Source of the DNA: Caenimonas aquaedulcis
GTDB lineage: Bacteria; Pseudomonadota; Gammaproteobacteria; Burkholderiales; Burkholderiaceae_C
DNA length: 64,000 nucleotides
Direction: 5' to 3'
Assembly: GCF_015831345.1 (NCBI RefSeq)
Contig: NZ_JADWYS010000001.1
Span: forward strand, 310,001-374,000
Under the pieces are notes generated by a model. The model did no database searches. It had not been told where the DNA came from and worked only from the letters and a program-made list of their open reading frames with translations. The number at the start of each line of letters is the position of its first letter. Position 1 is the stretch's first letter. A program made the translations under genes and the position numbers. Below are positions 40,417 through 50,840 of the stretch, piece after piece.

Positions 40417-42617
40417 AAAGCCTGAAGGCGGAGCAGCAAGGCTCCGCCGCGATCCCCGAACTGGTGGCCGCCGCCGAGCAGGCGATGCCGCACCAGGCCA
40501 ACGCCCTGGCCCGCGCCCGCGCGTTCGCGGAGCCCTTCATCGCGAGCGAAGTGCTGGACACCGGCGAGAACACGCTCGCGCACGCGGACGCGGTCGCGGC
40601 GATCCTGAAGACGATGGGCGGCTCGGAGGCCATGCAGGCCGCGAGCTATCTCGTCTACGCCTGCACCCATCTCAACAAGCCCCAGGAGGTGATCGCGAAA
40701 GCCTTCGGCGAGAACTACGCCGCGCTCGCGATGGAGACCACCAAGCTGGTGCGCGTGCAGCAACAGGCGCGCGGCGCGGAGGAATCGGCGCAGCTCGTGG
40801 ACGACCCGAAGGTGCAGACCGAGAACGTGCGCAAGATGCTGCTCGCGTTTTCGCGCGACCTGCGCGTGGTGATGCTGCGGCTCGCGTCGCGGCTGCAGAC
40901 ACTGCGCTGGCATGCGGCCAACAAGACCGTGGCGCCGCCCAGCGTCGCGCGCGAGGCGCTGAACGTCTTCGCGCCGCTCGCCAACCGCCTGGGCATCTGG
41001 CAGGTGAAGTGGGAGATGGAAGACCTCGCCTTCCGCTTCCTCGAGCCGGACAAGTACAAGCAGGTTGCCGGCCTGCTGGACCAGAAGCGCATCGAGCGCG
41101 AGGCGTATGTCGAGGAGATCCGCGCCCGCCTCGAAGCGGAGTTGAAGTCGCAGGGCATCGCGGCGAGCGTGTACGGCCGCCCGAAGCACATCTACAGCAT
41201 CGTGAAGAAGATGCGCGGCAAGTCGCTGGATTTCGACCAGGTATTCGACATCCGCGCGCTGCGCGTGATCGTGCCGACGGTGGACGATTGCTACGCGGCG
41301 CTCTCCTGGGTGCACGAGCGCTTCACGCCGCTGGTCGAGGAGTTCGACGACTACATCGCCAAGCCGAAGGCGAACGGTTACCAGTCGCTGCACACCATCG
41401 TGCGGGACGGGGCGGGCCGGGCGATCGAAATCCAGATCCGCACACAGGCCATGCACGACCACGCCGAGCACGGCGTCGCGGCGCACTGGGCGTACAAGGA
41501 AGCAGGGCACAAGGGCTACTCGGGGCATTCCGCGAGCGGCGAGTACGACGCGAAGATCGCGGTGCTGCGCCAGCTTCTGGCGTGGGAGCGGGATCTCGCG
41601 GGCTCCGGCGCCGGGCTCTTCGAAGACCGCATCTACGTGCTGACGCCCGATGCGGCCATCGTGGAGCTGCCGCAGGGGGCGACGCCGGTCGACTTCGCGT
41701 ATTCGGTGCACACGAACCTGGGCCACCGCTGCCGCGGCGCGCGCGTGGACGGCGCGATGGTGCCGCTCAACACGCCGCTGCAGAACGGCCAGACCGTCGA
41801 GGTGATCGTAGCCAAGGAGGGCGGGCCGTCGCGCGATTGGCTGAACGCCGACCTGGGCTTCCTCGCAAGCCACCGCGCGAAGGCGAAGGTGCGCGCGTGG
41901 TTCAACGAGCAGATCAAGCACGAGACCGTGGCGCGCGGCCGCGAGTCCGTCGAACGCCTGCTGCAGCGCGAAGGCAAGACGGCGGTCAAGCTGGAAGACC
42001 TCGCCTCGCAGCTCGGTTTCAAGTCGGCCGAGGACCTCTTCGCGGTGGTGGGGAAGGACGAATACTCGCTGCGCAACATCGAGGCCGTGCTGAAGCCGGC
42101 CGAGGCGCCGATGCCCGTCGACGACCTGCTGCTGCTGCGCAAGTCGCGCAACACCGAGCGCACGCCCAAGGGCGGCGTGCTGGTGGTGGGCATCGATTCG
42201 CTCATGACGCAACTCGCCAAATGCTGCAAGCCCGCGCCGCCGGATGCGATCGGCGGGTTCGTGACGCGCGGCAAGGGCGTGAGCATCCACCGCCGCGACT
42301 GCAGCAACTTCCGCGAGATGGCGGCGCGGGGCCCGGAGCGCGTGATCGACGTGGAGTGGGGCGCGGGTAAGTCCGGCGATGGCGCCGTCTACCCGGTCGA
42401 CGTGTCCGTGGAGGCGTCCGACAGGCAGGGCCTGCTGCGCGACATCTCCGAGGTGTTCGCCAAGGAAAAGATGAACGTCATCGGCGTGCAGACGCAATCG
42501 ATCAAGGGCACGGCGTGGATGACGTTCACGGTGGAGATCGGCGATTCGCAGCGGCTGAACAAGGTGCTGGGACTGGTGGCGGAAGTGCAGGGCGTGCGTT
42601 CGGCGCGCAGGCGCTGA
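40413..42617 (+). CDS. relA: RelA-type (p)ppGpp synthetase
   Basis: A 734-residue stringent-response enzyme that transfers pyrophosphate from ATP to GTP or GDP when ribosomes stall. Domain order: a degenerate hydrolase domain (about 25-175; the HD dyad is lost, with YACTHLNKP in its place), the synthetase (about 235-370; RALRVIVP, NGYQSLHTIV, EIQIRTQAMHDHAEHGVAAHW), TGS (about 405-465), the conserved cysteine motif AKCCKPAPPD and a C-terminal ACT domain. EFDD at about 310-313 is the acidic ExDD form found in RelA rather than the RxKD of SpoT. It should therefore synthesise only. It overlaps the hydrolase gene by four bases. Confidence 0.95.
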   Translation: MKSLKAEQQGSAAIPELVAAAEQAMPHQANALARARAFAEPFIASEVLDTGENTLAHADAVAAILKTMGGSEAMQAASYLVYACTHLNKPQEVIAKAFGENYAALAMETTKLVRVQQQARGAEESAQLVDDPKVQTENVRKMLLAFSRDLRVVMLRLASRLQTLRWHAANKTVAPPSVAREALNVFAPLANRLGIWQVKWEMEDLAFRFLEPDKYKQVAGLLDQKRIEREAYVEEIRARLEAELKSQGIAASVYGRPKHIYSIVKKMRGKSLDFDQVFDIRALRVIVPTVDDCYAALSWVHERFTPLVEEFDDYIAKPKANGYQSLHTIVRDGAGRAIEIQIRTQAMHDHAEHGVAAHWAYKEAGHKGYSGHSASGEYDAKIAVLRQLLAWERDLAGSGAGLFEDRIYVLTPDAAIVELPQGATPVDFAYSVHTNLGHRCRGARVDGAMVPLNTPLQNGQTVEVIVAKEGGPSRDWLNADLGFLASHRAKAKVRAWFNEQIKHETVARGRESVERLLQREGKTAVKLEDLASQLGFKSAEDLFAVVGKDEYSLRNIEAVLKPAEAPMPVDDLLLLRKSRNTERTPKGGVLVVGIDSLMTQLAKCCKPAPPDAIGGFVTRGKGVSIHRRDCSNFREMAARGPERVIDVEWGAGKSGDGAVYPVDVSVEASDRQGLLRDISEVFAKEKMNVIGVQTQSIKGTAWMTFTVEIGDSQRLNKVLGLVAEVQGVRSARRR

Positions 42618-42639
42618 AGGAACACCCGCGCGGGCCTGC

Positions 42640-42645
42640 TATAAT
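42640..42645 (+). promoter_or_regulatory. -10 box for tRNA-Val
   Basis: A perfect TATAAT 21 bases before the tRNA-Val 5' end fits a stable-RNA promoter. The -35 region has only weak matches. The short leader to the tRNA is AT-rich. Confidence 0.7.
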
Positions 42646-42666
42646 CAAAGGCTCGAATACGAACTC

Positions 42667-42743
42667 AGGCGCGTAGCTCAGCTGGTTAGAGCACCACCTT
42701 GACATGGTGGGGGTCGTTGGTTCGAGTCCAATCGCGCCTACCA
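42667..42743 (+). tRNA. tRNA-Val(GAC)
   Basis: A complete cloverleaf: a seven-pair acceptor stem (aggcgcg/cgcgcct), a D arm with agctggtta, an anticodon stem ccacc/ggtgg closing the loop ttgacat (anticodon GAC), and a T arm with ttcgagt. The 3' CCA is encoded. It reads valine GUC and GUU codons. Confidence 0.96.
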
Positions 42744-42763
42744 ATTTCCGCCTCCCGGCATTC

Positions 42764-42788
42764 TCCCTAGGGCTTGTTCCCATAGGGA
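42764..42788. other. Hairpin after tRNA-Val
   Basis: tccctaggg and cccataggga pair with one bulge around a short loop 21 bases after the tRNA. There is no T-run on the plus strand, so this may be a processing or pause structure rather than an intrinsic terminator. Confidence 0.4.
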
Positions 42789-42881
42789 AAACCTTGGGAC
42801 GGCGGTTTTGGCCCCCTCCCTAGAATGTGCTGCAGTGCAGTACCCGCGAGCCGCCCCGGCCCGCGTGCCAGGAGCCATCCA

Positions 42882-43427
42882 GTGCAAAGCAAGAAAGCAG
42901 CCGCCGGCAGCCCCACGGGCAAGCCCGCGCAGCGAGTCATCAAGAAGTATCCCAACCGCCGGCTCTACGACACCGACACCTCCACCTACATCACGTTGGC
43001 CGAGGTCAAGCAACTGGTGATGGACAGCGAACCCTTCGTCGTGCGCGACGCCAAGACCAACGAGGACCTGTCGCGCAGCATCCTGCTGCAGATCATCCTG
43101 GAGGAAGAGGCGGGCGGCCAGCCGATGTTTAGCGAAGCCGCGCTCGCGAACCTGATCCGCATCTACGGCCACGCGTCGCAGGCCTTCATGGGTTCCTACC
43201 TCGAGAAGAACGTGCAGGCTTTCACCGACATCCAGGCGAAGCTGACCGAGCAATCCAAGACGCTGACGCCCGAGATGTGGGCGCAGTTCATGCGCATGCA
43301 GAACCCGTTGATGCAGGGGCTCATGGGCAACTACGTCGAGCAGTCCAAGAGCGCGTTCGACAAGATGCAGGAGCAGATGGCCAAGCAGACGGAGCAGATG
43401 CTGGGTGCATTTGGGATCAAACGATAG
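42882..43427 (+). CDS. phaR: Polyhydroxyalkanoate synthesis repressor PhaR
   Basis: A 181-residue regulator that binds polyhydroxybutyrate granules and represses phasin and related genes when polymer is absent. The N-terminal DNA-binding domain is unmistakable: [29 protein letters not shown]. The middle part ([36 protein letters not shown]) and the amphipathic C-terminal helices ([13 protein letters not shown]) are as in the family. I chose the GTG at 42882, which has AGGAG seven bases ahead; an ATG further upstream at 42825 overlaps a -10-like TAGAAT (42821-42826). rimO follows 29 bases later. Confidence 0.93.
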   Translation: MQSKKAAAGSPTGKPAQRVIKKYPNRRLYDTDTSTYITLAEVKQLVMDSEPFVVRDAKTNEDLSRSILLQIILEEEAGGQPMFSEAALANLIRIYGHASQAFMGSYLEKNVQAFTDIQAKLTEQSKTLTPEMWAQFMRMQNPLMQGLMGNYVEQSKSAFDKMQEQMAKQTEQMLGAFGIKR

Positions 43428-43456
43428 ACACGCGCGATAGCTGGGACAATAGGGGG

Positions 43457-44863
43457 ATGAGCGACATCGCCACCCCCGAAACCAAGACCCCCAAAGTCGG
43501 CTTCGTCAGCCTGGGCTGCCCCAAGGCCCTGACGGATTCCGAACTCATCCTCACGCAGCTCTCCGCCGAGGGCTACCAGACGTCCAAGACCTTCGAGGGC
43601 GCGGACCTCGTCATCGTCAACACCTGCGGGTTCATCGACGACGCGGTGCGCGAAAGCCTCGACACGATCGGAGAAGCGCTCGCCGAGAACGGCCGCGTCA
43701 TCGTGACGGGCTGCCTCGGCGCCAAGGCCGGCGAAGGCGGGGGCAACCTCGTGAAGCAGATGCATCCTTCGGTGCTGGCCGTCACCGGCCCGCATGCGAC
43801 ACAGGAGGTGATGGATGCGGTGCACCTGAACCTGCCGAAGCCGCACGACCCGTTCATCGACCTCGTGCCCAATCCCGCCGCCGGATCGTTCGGCGTCGCC
43901 GGCATCAAGCTCACGCCGCGGCACTACGCGTACCTCAAGATCAGCGAAGGCTGCAACCACCGCTGCACCTTCTGCATCATCCCGTCGATGCGCGGGGACC
44001 TGGTGAGCCGGCCGATCGGCGACGTGCTCAAGGAAGCGAAGGCGCTCTTCGAGGGCGGCGTGAAGGAACTGCTGGTGATCAGCCAGGACACGTCCGCCTA
44101 CGGCGTCGACGTGAAGTACCGCACCGGCTTCTACGACGGCAAGCCGATCAGGACGCGCATGCTGGAGCTCGTGCAGGCGCTCGGCGATATGGCCGAGCCC
44201 TACGGCGCCTGGGTGCGCTTGCATTACGTCTATCCGTACCCATCTGTGGACGAAGTGATCCCGCTGATGGCCACAGGAAAGGTTCTGCCTTACCTCGACG
44301 TGCCTTTCCAGCACAGCCACCCGGACGTCCTCAAACGCATGAAGCGGCCGGCCAGCGGCGAGCGCAACCTCGAGCGCATCCAGCAGTGGCGCGCAGCGTG
44401 CCCCGAGATCGTTATCCGCAGCACCTTCATCGCCGGCTTCCCCGGCGAGACCGAGGCCGAGTTCCAGCACCTGCTGGACTTCATGCGCGAAGCGCGGATC
44501 GATCGCGCGGGGTGCTTCGCCTACAGCCCGGTGACGGGCGCGGTGGCCAACGACATCCCGGGCATGCTGCCCACGGAAGTCCGCGAGGAACGCCGCGCGC
44601 GCTTCATGGCGGTCGCCGAGCAAGTGTCGGCCGCGAAGCTCAAGGAACGCATCGGCGCGACCATGCAGGTGCTGGTGGATTCAGCGCCGGCCCTCGGCCG
44701 CAAGGGCGGCGTGGGCCGCTCCTACGCGGATGCGCCGGAGATCGACGGGACGGTGAAACTGCTGCCGCCGGAGAAGATCAGCAAGCAGATGAAGGTGGGT
44801 GAATTCACCCGAGCGCGCATCGTCGCGACCGATGGGCATGACCTCGTGGGGCTGCCTGTCTGA
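43457..44863 (+). CDS. rimO: Ribosomal protein S12 methylthiotransferase RimO
   Basis: A 468-residue radical-SAM enzyme that adds a methylthio group to the conserved aspartate of ribosomal protein S12. The N-terminal MTTase domain has three cysteines for the first iron-sulfur cluster ([28 protein letters not shown]). The radical-SAM motif is [17 protein letters not shown]-terminal TRAM domain follows (about 400-468). The AGGGGG ribosome-binding site supports the ATG at 43457. It is somewhat longer than the usual 440 residues, mainly through loops. It lies downstream of phaR on the same strand. Confidence 0.96.
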   Translation: MSDIATPETKTPKVGFVSLGCPKALTDSELILTQLSAEGYQTSKTFEGADLVIVNTCGFIDDAVRESLDTIGEALAENGRVIVTGCLGAKAGEGGGNLVKQMHPSVLAVTGPHATQEVMDAVHLNLPKPHDPFIDLVPNPAAGSFGVAGIKLTPRHYAYLKISEGCNHRCTFCIIPSMRGDLVSRPIGDVLKEAKALFEGGVKELLVISQDTSAYGVDVKYRTGFYDGKPIRTRMLELVQALGDMAEPYGAWVRLHYVYPYPSVDEVIPLMATGKVLPYLDVPFQHSHPDVLKRMKRPASGERNLERIQQWRAACPEIVIRSTFIAGFPGETEAEFQHLLDFMREARIDRAGCFAYSPVTGAVANDIPGMLPTEVREERRARFMAVAEQVSAAKLKERIGATMQVLVDSAPALGRKGGVGRSYADAPEIDGTVKLLPPEKISKQMKVGEFTRARIVATDGHDLVGLPV

Positions 44864-44873
44864 AAGCGAAAGC

Positions 44874-44915
44874 GCAAACAAAAAGGCCGACCCATTTTGC
44901 AATGCGCCGGCTTTA
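44874..44915 (-). terminator. Probable terminator of tRNA-Leu
   Basis: On the minus strand a hairpin (aaagccgg with a bulged partner cggccttt, plus inner catt/aatg) is followed by TTTTTGTTTG. It lies directly after the tRNA-Leu 3' end and before the convergent rimO gene. Confidence 0.6.
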
Positions 44916-44921
44916 TGATGA

Positions 44922-45006
<85 letters not shown>

Positions 45007-45081
45007 TTTCAGGAAAGAAAAGGATTCTATATCAAAAATATCGAACACATCGGCCACGGGCTGCTCGATGAAATCGAGGGA

Positions 45082-47271
45082 GTGATCCAGGGCCATCGCG
45101 ACGGCCACGGATACGTGGCACGCGACGACGGCGAGACCGACATCTACCTGCCGCCCAACGAAATGCGCGCGGTGCTGCACAAGGATCGCGTCAAGGCGCG
45201 CATCGTGCGCCACGACCGCAAGGGCCGGCCCGAGGGACGCGTCGTCGAGATCATCGAACGCCCGCCGCAACCGATCATCGGCCGCCTGCTGCACGAGAGC
45301 GGCGTGTGGCTCGTCGCACCCGAAGACAAGCGTTACGGGCAGGACGTGCTGATCCCCAAGGGCGCGACCGGCCTGGCCAAACCCGGGCAGGTCGTCGTCG
45401 TCGAACTGACGGAGCCGCCAAGCCTTTACGGCCAGCCCGTGGGGCGCGTGAAGGAAGTGCTCGGCGAGATCGACGACGCCGGCATGGAGATCGAGATCGC
45501 GGTGCGCAAGTACGGGGTGCCGCACGAGTTTTCCGATGCCTGCATCGGCCTCGCGCGCGCCTTGCCGGACAAGGTGCGACCGCAGGACAAGAAGCATCGC
45601 GTGGACCTCACCGATGTGCCGCTCGTCACCATCGATGGCGAGGACGCCCGCGACTTCGACGACGCCGTGTATTGCGAGCCGGCGAAGGTCGGCCGCGGCA
45701 AGGGCTGGCGACTGCTGGTGGCGATCGCCGACGTGAGCCAGTATGTGGAGACGGGCAGCGCGATCGACGTGGACGCGTACGACCGCGCGACCAGCGTGTA
45801 CTTCCCGCGCCGCGTGATTCCGATGCTGCCGGAGAAGCTGTCGAACGGCCTGTGCTCGCTCAACCCCGAAGTCGAGCGCCTGTGCATGGTCGCGGACATG
45901 CTGATCACGGCCACCGGAGAGATCCAGGCCTACCAGTTCTATCCCGCGGTGATGTTCAGCCATGCGCGCTTCACGTATACGGAAGTCGCCGCGATCCTCG
46001 CGAATACGCGCGGCCCCGAAGCGGCGCGCCGCAAGGACCGCGTGACGGACCTCATCAACCTGCACGATGTGTATCGCGCATTGCTGAAAGCCCGTAACGC
46101 GCGTGGCGCGGTGGACTTCGAGACGACCGAGACGCAGATCATCTGCGACGAGAACGGCCGCATCGAGCGCATCGTGCCCCGCGTGCGCAACGACGCGCAC
46201 CGGCTCATCGAGGAGGCCATGCTGGCCGCCAACGTGTGCTCGGCGGATTTCATCCAGCAGAGCAAGCACCCGGGCCTCTTCCGCGTGCACGAAGGCCCGA
46301 CGCCCGAGAAGAAGGACCTGCTGCGCAACTACCTGAAGGCGCTCGGCGTGGGCCTGTCGATCAGCGAGGACCCGCTGCCCGCGGAGTTCCAGCGGATCGC
46401 CGAGGCCACGCGCGACCGGCCCGACGCGCAGCAGATTTCCACGATGCTGCTGCGCTCGATGTCGCAGGCGATCTACACGCCGATCAACAGCGGTCACTTC
46501 GGCCTCGCCTACGACGCGTACACGCACTTCACGAGCCCGATCCGACGCTATCCCGACCTGCTGGTGCATCGCGTGATCAAGGCCATCCTCGCGGGCGGCA
46601 AGTACGAACTGCCCGTGCTGCCCACCCCGGGCGAGGCGCACGAGAAGCTTGCGCGCCGCCTGGCCGCGCGCGTGAAGGCGCCCGGCAACCGCTTGAAAAA
46701 GCCCGCGCCGCCGCCGACGCGCGAAGTGCAGGCGTGGGAGGCCGCGGGCCTGCACTGCAGTGCCAATGAACGCCGCGCCGACGAGGCGAGCCGCGATGTC
46801 GAAGCCTGGCTCAAGTGCAAGTACATGCGCGAACACCTCGGAGAGGAATACAGCGGCATCGTGACGGCGGCGACGAGCTTCGGCATCTTCGTCACGCTCG
46901 ACCAGATGTACGTCGAGGGCCTGGTGCACATCACCGAGCTCGGCGGCGAATACTTCAAGTTCGACGAAGCCCGGCAGGAGCTGCGCGGCGAGCGCACGGG
47001 CATCCGCTACGCGATCGGCACCCGGGTGCGGGTGCAGGTGAGCCGCGTGGACCTGGACGGCCGCAAGATCGACTTCCGGCTGGTGCGCGACGACGAGGAA
47101 GTCCTCGCGCGCGCCATGAAGGAGAAGGGCGTGGCGCCCGCACGCGGTGACGATGCGCCCAAGTCGGCCAAGCGCGGGCGCAAGGCGGCGGGGCCCAAGC
47201 CCGCCGTCGGCGCCCAGAAGGCCGCGAAGAAGCCCGCCACCAAGAGCAAGAGCCGCAGGCCGCGGCGCTGA
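45082..47271 (+). CDS. rnr: Ribonuclease R (N-terminal HTH domain absent; start uncertain)
   Basis: A processive 3'-5' exoribonuclease of at least 729 residues. The cold-shock domains open with [39 protein letters not shown]. The RNB catalytic domain has the metal-binding aspartates in [15 protein letters not shown], followed by [28 protein letters not shown] and [37 protein letters not shown]. An S1 domain (about 590-675) and a lysine-rich tail complete it. The helix-turn-helix domain of E. coli RNase R is missing. GTG 45082 is the only standard start after the last in-frame stop, yet homologous residues (LLDEIEG) continue upstream, and a ribosome-binding site precedes an ATC at 45031. Confidence 0.9.
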   Translation: MIQGHRDGHGYVARDDGETDIYLPPNEMRAVLHKDRVKARIVRHDRKGRPEGRVVEIIERPPQPIIGRLLHESGVWLVAPEDKRYGQDVLIPKGATGLAKPGQVVVVELTEPPSLYGQPVGRVKEVLGEIDDAGMEIEIAVRKYGVPHEFSDACIGLARALPDKVRPQDKKHRVDLTDVPLVTIDGEDARDFDDAVYCEPAKVGRGKGWRLLVAIADVSQYVETGSAIDVDAYDRATSVYFPRRVIPMLPEKLSNGLCSLNPEVERLCMVADMLITATGEIQAYQFYPAVMFSHARFTYTEVAAILANTRGPEAARRKDRVTDLINLHDVYRALLKARNARGAVDFETTETQIICDENGRIERIVPRVRNDAHRLIEEAMLAANVCSADFIQQSKHPGLFRVHEGPTPEKKDLLRNYLKALGVGLSISEDPLPAEFQRIAEATRDRPDAQQISTMLLRSMSQAIYTPINSGHFGLAYDAYTHFTSPIRRYPDLLVHRVIKAILAGGKYELPVLPTPGEAHEKLARRLAARVKAPGNRLKKPAPPPTREVQAWEAAGLHCSANERRADEASRDVEAWLKCKYMREHLGEEYSGIVTAATSFGIFVTLDQMYVEGLVHITELGGEYFKFDEARQELRGERTGIRYAIGTRVRVQVSRVDLDGRKIDFRLVRDDEEVLARAMKEKGVAPARGDDAPKSAKRGRKAAGPKPAVGAQKAAKKPATKSKSRRPRR

Positions 47272-47296
47272 TACGAACAACACGAGGAGTCAACGC

Positions 47297-48055
47297 ATGT
47301 CCACATCCACCCCCGGCGGCAAGGTCGCCATCGTGACCGGCGGCGGCAGCGGCGTCGGCAAGGCCGCGGCGCTCGCGCTGCTGGCCGACGGCTGGCGCGT
47401 CGCGGTCGCCGGGCGCCGCAAGGAACCGCTCGACGAGCTGGCGGCGGCGCATCCCGGCATGGCGCTCGCGGTGCCCACCGACGTCACGGACCCCGAGTCG
47501 GTCAAGGCGCTCTTCGATGCGACGGTGAAGGCCTGGGGCCGCGTCGACATGCTGTTCAACAATGCGGGCACCGGCGCGCCGGCGCAGCCGCTGGAAGACA
47601 TGCCGCTGGAGCAGTGGAAGAAGGTCGTGGACACCAACCTGAACGGGATGTTCTATGGCATCCAGCAGGCTTTCCGCGTGATGAAGTCGCAGAAGCCGAT
47701 GGGCGGGCGCATCATCAATAACGGCTCGATTTCCGCCCACGCACCACGCCCGCAGTCCATTGCGTATACAGCGACGAAGCACGCAGTGACGGGCCTCACC
47801 AAGACCGCGGCGCTCGACGGCCGCAAGTACGACATCGCGGTGGGGCAGATCGACATCGGCAATGCGCACACCGAGATGGCGGCGCGCATGGCCAAGGGCG
47901 TTCCGCAGGCCAACGGCGAGATCGCGATCGAGCCGCTGATGGACGTGAACATCGTGGGCCAGTCGGTCGTCTACATGGCGAACCTGCCGCTGGGGGCCAA
48001 CGTGCTGTTCCACACGGTGATGGCCACGAAGATGCCTTTCGTGGGACGCGGCTAG
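47297..48055 (+). CDS. SDR-family oxidoreductase
   Basis: A 252-residue short-chain dehydrogenase: [19 protein letters not shown] (cofactor loop), [14 protein letters not shown], the catalytic serine in NNGSISAH, and Y-x-x-x-K in [12 protein letters not shown]. The substrate loop is short ([14 protein letters not shown]). The substrate is unknown. A strong GAGGAG ribosome-binding site supports the ATG at 47297. It follows rnr after 25 bases and its last four bases overlap the convergent NAD(P)HX repair gene. It is more distant from the FabG-like enzyme at 11,642 than ordinary paralogues. Confidence 0.88.
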   Translation: MSTSTPGGKVAIVTGGGSGVGKAAALALLADGWRVAVAGRRKEPLDELAAAHPGMALAVPTDVTDPESVKALFDATVKAWGRVDMLFNNAGTGAPAQPLEDMPLEQWKKVVDTNLNGMFYGIQQAFRVMKSQKPMGGRIINNGSISAHAPRPQSIAYTATKHAVTGLTKTAALDGRKYDIAVGQIDIGNAHTEMAARMAKGVPQANGEIAIEPLMDVNIVGQSVVYMANLPLGANVLFHTVMATKMPFVGRG

Positions 48056-49491
48056 CCGCCCGCCTGCCGGCGCGCGAGCGCGGATGCGGTCAGTGCTTCC
48101 GAGGCGGGCCAGTCGTCGGCCGCGAGCCCGTGCCGGAACACCGCGCCGCGTGCCGCATCGGCCGGCGCGTCGCCCAGCGCAAGCCGCGCGGCGATCATCC
48201 CGGCGAGCACATCCCCGGTCCCTGCCGTGGCCAGGCGTCCGTTGCCTGTGGGGTTGACGGACGGCAAGGTTCCCGGCGCGGCGACCACCGTGCCGGATCC
48301 CTTGAGCACCACGACCGATTCATAGCTTTCGCACAGTTCGCGCGCCCGGCGCAGGCGGTCCGACTGGATGTCGGCCGTCTTGCAGCCGAGCAGTCGCGCT
48401 GCTTCCAGCGGGTGCGGGGTCAGCACCGTCGGCTTGCCGCGCCGGCCGCGCGAGCGCAGCAGGTTCTGCAGGTGGGTGTCCGACGAGATGGCGTTCAGCG
48501 CGTCGGCGTCCAGCACCAGCGATCCCGAGGCGGCCAGCACCTTGGGGAGCACCGCGCGGACGGCGTCACCACCCCCGCAGCCGCAGGCGACGTGCATGGT
48601 GGAGATATCCAGCGTCTCCCAGGCCCGCAGCATCAGTTCGGGTTGCGAGGGGTCGACCGTGATCGCAGCCGGGTCGAGCAGCGCGGCGTACACGCGGCCG
48701 GCACCGGCGTGCAGCGCCGCGCTCGCCGCCAGGAGCGCGGCGCCGGCCATGCCCGGTGCGCCGCCGATGACAGCGACGTCCCCGTAGCTGCCTTTGTGCG
48801 ATGCATGCGCACGCAGTGGCGCCCCGGGCGGGCCGGCGAGCCACGCCGTCGCCTGCGCTTCATCGATCGAAGCGCCGAGGTCGTGGACCCAGACTTCTGC
48901 GGATGCGTCGCGGCCCCCTGCGGTGAAAAGGCCCGGCTTCAACCCGAGCAGGCACAGCGTGTGGCTGGCGCGGACCGCCTGCCCGTGGCCGGTGTCGGCG
49001 TCGAGACCGGAGGGCACGTCCACCGCGAGCACGGGTGCGCCCGCCGTGTTCATCGCCTCCAGCCACTCCAGCATGACGCCGTCGAGCGGGCGGGAACTGC
49101 CGATGCCCAGCATCGCGTCGATCGCCAGGTCGTAGGTGGCCGGTGGCGCGGCAGCGAATTCGACGCCCGCGGCACGTGCGCTGCGCATGGAGGCCAAGGC
49201 ATCGGGCGGCGCACGCGATTCGTCGCCCGCCCAGGTCACCACGGGCTGCTTGCCCCATTGCTTCAGGTGAACGGCGGCTTCCATGCCGTCGCCGCCGTTG
49301 TTGCCGGGTCCGCAGGCAATCCAGACCGAGCGCGCGTGGGGTGCCATCGCCAGCGCGAGGCGCGCCACCGCCAGGCCGGCGCGCTGCATGAGCATGTGAG
49401 GGGCAAGGCCCGCGGCGGCCGAGGTTTCCAGCGTGCGGACCGCGGCCGTGTCGAACAGCGGCCATCGGCGTTGGGGGGTGACGCGAAGCAT
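48052..49491 (-). CDS. nnr: Bifunctional NAD(P)HX epimerase/dehydratase
   Basis: A 479-residue metabolite-repair enzyme. The N-terminal YjeF-type domain (about 10-205), with [13 protein letters not shown] and [14 protein letters not shown], interconverts the R and S epimers of hydrated NAD(P)H. The C-terminal ribokinase-like domain (about 225-475), with [36 protein letters not shown] and [14 protein letters not shown], dehydrates the S form at the cost of ADP. It restores damaged NADH and NADPH in the cytoplasm. Both halves keep their key motifs. It overlaps the upstream SDR gene tail-to-tail by four bases and is followed upstream on the same strand by the DadA-like gene. Confidence 0.94.
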   Translation of the reverse strand: MLRVTPQRRWPLFDTAAVRTLETSAAAGLAPHMLMQRAGLAVARLALAMAPHARSVWIACGPGNNGGDGMEAAVHLKQWGKQPVVTWAGDESRAPPDALASMRSARAAGVEFAAAPPATYDLAIDAMLGIGSSRPLDGVMLEWLEAMNTAGAPVLAVDVPSGLDADTGHGQAVRASHTLCLLGLKPGLFTAGGRDASAEVWVHDLGASIDEAQATAWLAGPPGAPLRAHASHKGSYGDVAVIGGAPGMAGAALLAASAALHAGAGRVYAALLDPAAITVDPSQPELMLRAWETLDISTMHVACGCGGGDAVRAVLPKVLAASGSLVLDADALNAISSDTHLQNLLRSRGRRGKPTVLTPHPLEAARLLGCKTADIQSDRLRRARELCESYESVVVLKGSGTVVAAPGTLPSVNPTGNGRLATAGTGDVLAGMIAARLALGDAPADAARGAVFRHGLAADDWPASEALTASALARRQAGG

Positions 49492-49525
49492 GGCCTATTG
49501 TCCCCTCGTAGAGGCGCGCCGGCAC

Positions 49526-50800
49526 TCAGGCGTGGAGACGCTCCACGCCCAGTCCCTCGACGTCGACTTCCGGGGCGCGGCCGCCCATCAGGTCGGCCAC
49601 CGCGCGCGCACTGCCGCACGACAGTGCCCAGCCGCTCGAGCCATGGCCCAGGTTGATCCACACGCCCGGGATGCCGGTGGCACCAAGCATCGGCGGGCCG
49701 TCCGGCAGCATGGGCCGGGCGCCTTTCCATTCCTGGACCGCGGCCCCGGTGTTGGCGAGTTGCGCCGCGCCGGGAAACCAGTCGTGCAGCACCTTGTAGA
49801 GGGTCTGGATGGCGGCCGGGCGCTTGCGGTCCGGCGTGCCGCCGATCTCGGCGCTTCCGGCGACCCGCACCCGATTGCCCAGGCGGCTGATCGCGACCTT
49901 GTAACGTTCGTCCATCAAGGCGCTGCGCGGTGCGTTCAGCGGCTCGCGGATCGGCGCGCTGATGGAGTAGCCGTACACCGGCGCGAGCGGGACGTTCAGG
50001 CCCAGGGGCTGCAACAATGCGGCGGAATCCACGCCGCCGCAGATCACCACGGCGTCGAAGGCCCGCTGCACCGGCGCCTGCGCATCGAGGCTCCAGACCG
50101 CCAGCGACGTGGGGCGGGCCGCATCGAGCGCGCTCACCGCCGTGTTGAACTCGAACCGGACGCCGCGCGCCTGCGCTTCGGCCTTGAGCAGGAGGGCGAA
50201 CTGGCGGCAGTTGCCGACGCCGTCCTGGGGCAGGTGGATGGCGCCCGCGAATTTCGTGTCCGGGTTGAGCGCGGGTTCGACCGCGCGTGCCTCGTCGGGG
50301 CCGATCTCGCGGAACGTCACGCCGGCTTCGCGCAGCACGGCCAGGCCCGGCTGCACCATCTGGCGATCCTTGTCGCCGCGCAGCAGCACCATGTAGCCCG
50401 TGCTGCGGTCGTACTCCAGCTGCAGGGCCTCCGTCAGCTCGTCCAGGCGCTTGCGGCTGTAGAACGCGAGGCGCTGCAGGCGCGCGCGGTTGGCCTGGTA
50501 GGCGGCGAGGTCGCAGGCGCGGTACCAGCGCCACATCCACTTCATGTCCGCCGCGCTCAGCGGGAAGCTCACGCGCACCGGCGCATGCTCGGACAGGAGG
50601 AATCGCGCGACCTTCGCGGGCATGCCGGGCGCCGCCCAGGGCGTGACGTAGCCGGGCGCGACGACGCCGGCGTTCGCGAAGCTGGTTTCCTCGGCCACCG
50701 AAGCGCGGCGTTCGAACACCGTGACTTCATGCCCGTCCGCGGCCAGTTCCCAGGCCGTGGTGACGCCGATGATCCCGGCGCCGATGACGGCGATTCTCAT
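49526..50800 (-). CDS. dadA: DadA-like D-amino acid dehydrogenase
   Basis: A 424-residue FAD-dependent membrane-associated oxidoreductase that should oxidise D-amino acids to keto acids and pass electrons to the respiratory chain. The N-terminal dinucleotide site reads VIGAGIIGVTTAWELAADGHEVTVFERR, followed by AEETSFANAGVVAPGYVTPWAAPG, typical of DadA. The C-terminal FAD contact, WINLGHGSSGWALSCGSARAVADLM, closes the family. The ATG at 50800 gives the correct N-terminus. An amidase gene starts 40 bases upstream on the same strand and probably shares the transcript. Substrate range cannot be judged. Confidence 0.9.
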   Translation of the reverse strand: MRIAVIGAGIIGVTTAWELAADGHEVTVFERRASVAEETSFANAGVVAPGYVTPWAAPGMPAKVARFLLSEHAPVRVSFPLSAADMKWMWRWYRACDLAAYQANRARLQRLAFYSRKRLDELTEALQLEYDRSTGYMVLLRGDKDRQMVQPGLAVLREAGVTFREIGPDEARAVEPALNPDTKFAGAIHLPQDGVGNCRQFALLLKAEAQARGVRFEFNTAVSALDAARPTSLAVWSLDAQAPVQRAFDAVVICGGVDSAALLQPLGLNVPLAPVYGYSISAPIREPLNAPRSALMDERYKVAISRLGNRVRVAGSAEIGGTPDRKRPAAIQTLYKVLHDWFPGAAQLANTGAAVQEWKGARPMLPDGPPMLGATGIPGVWINLGHGSSGWALSCGSARAVADLMGGRAPEVDVEGLGVERLHA

Positions 50801-50840
50801 CCGCGCACTTCTCCCGCGGTGCGTCCGCTGCTCGCTTCGC

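Noticed and set aside
41900..42600. Second gene hidden within the 3' half of relA
   Set aside because: Frames here are off-frame readings of the TGS-to-ACT part of relA.
42764..42788. Intrinsic terminator after tRNA-Val
   Set aside because: The hairpin is followed by gaaaacc rather than a T-run, so it was listed only as a hairpin.
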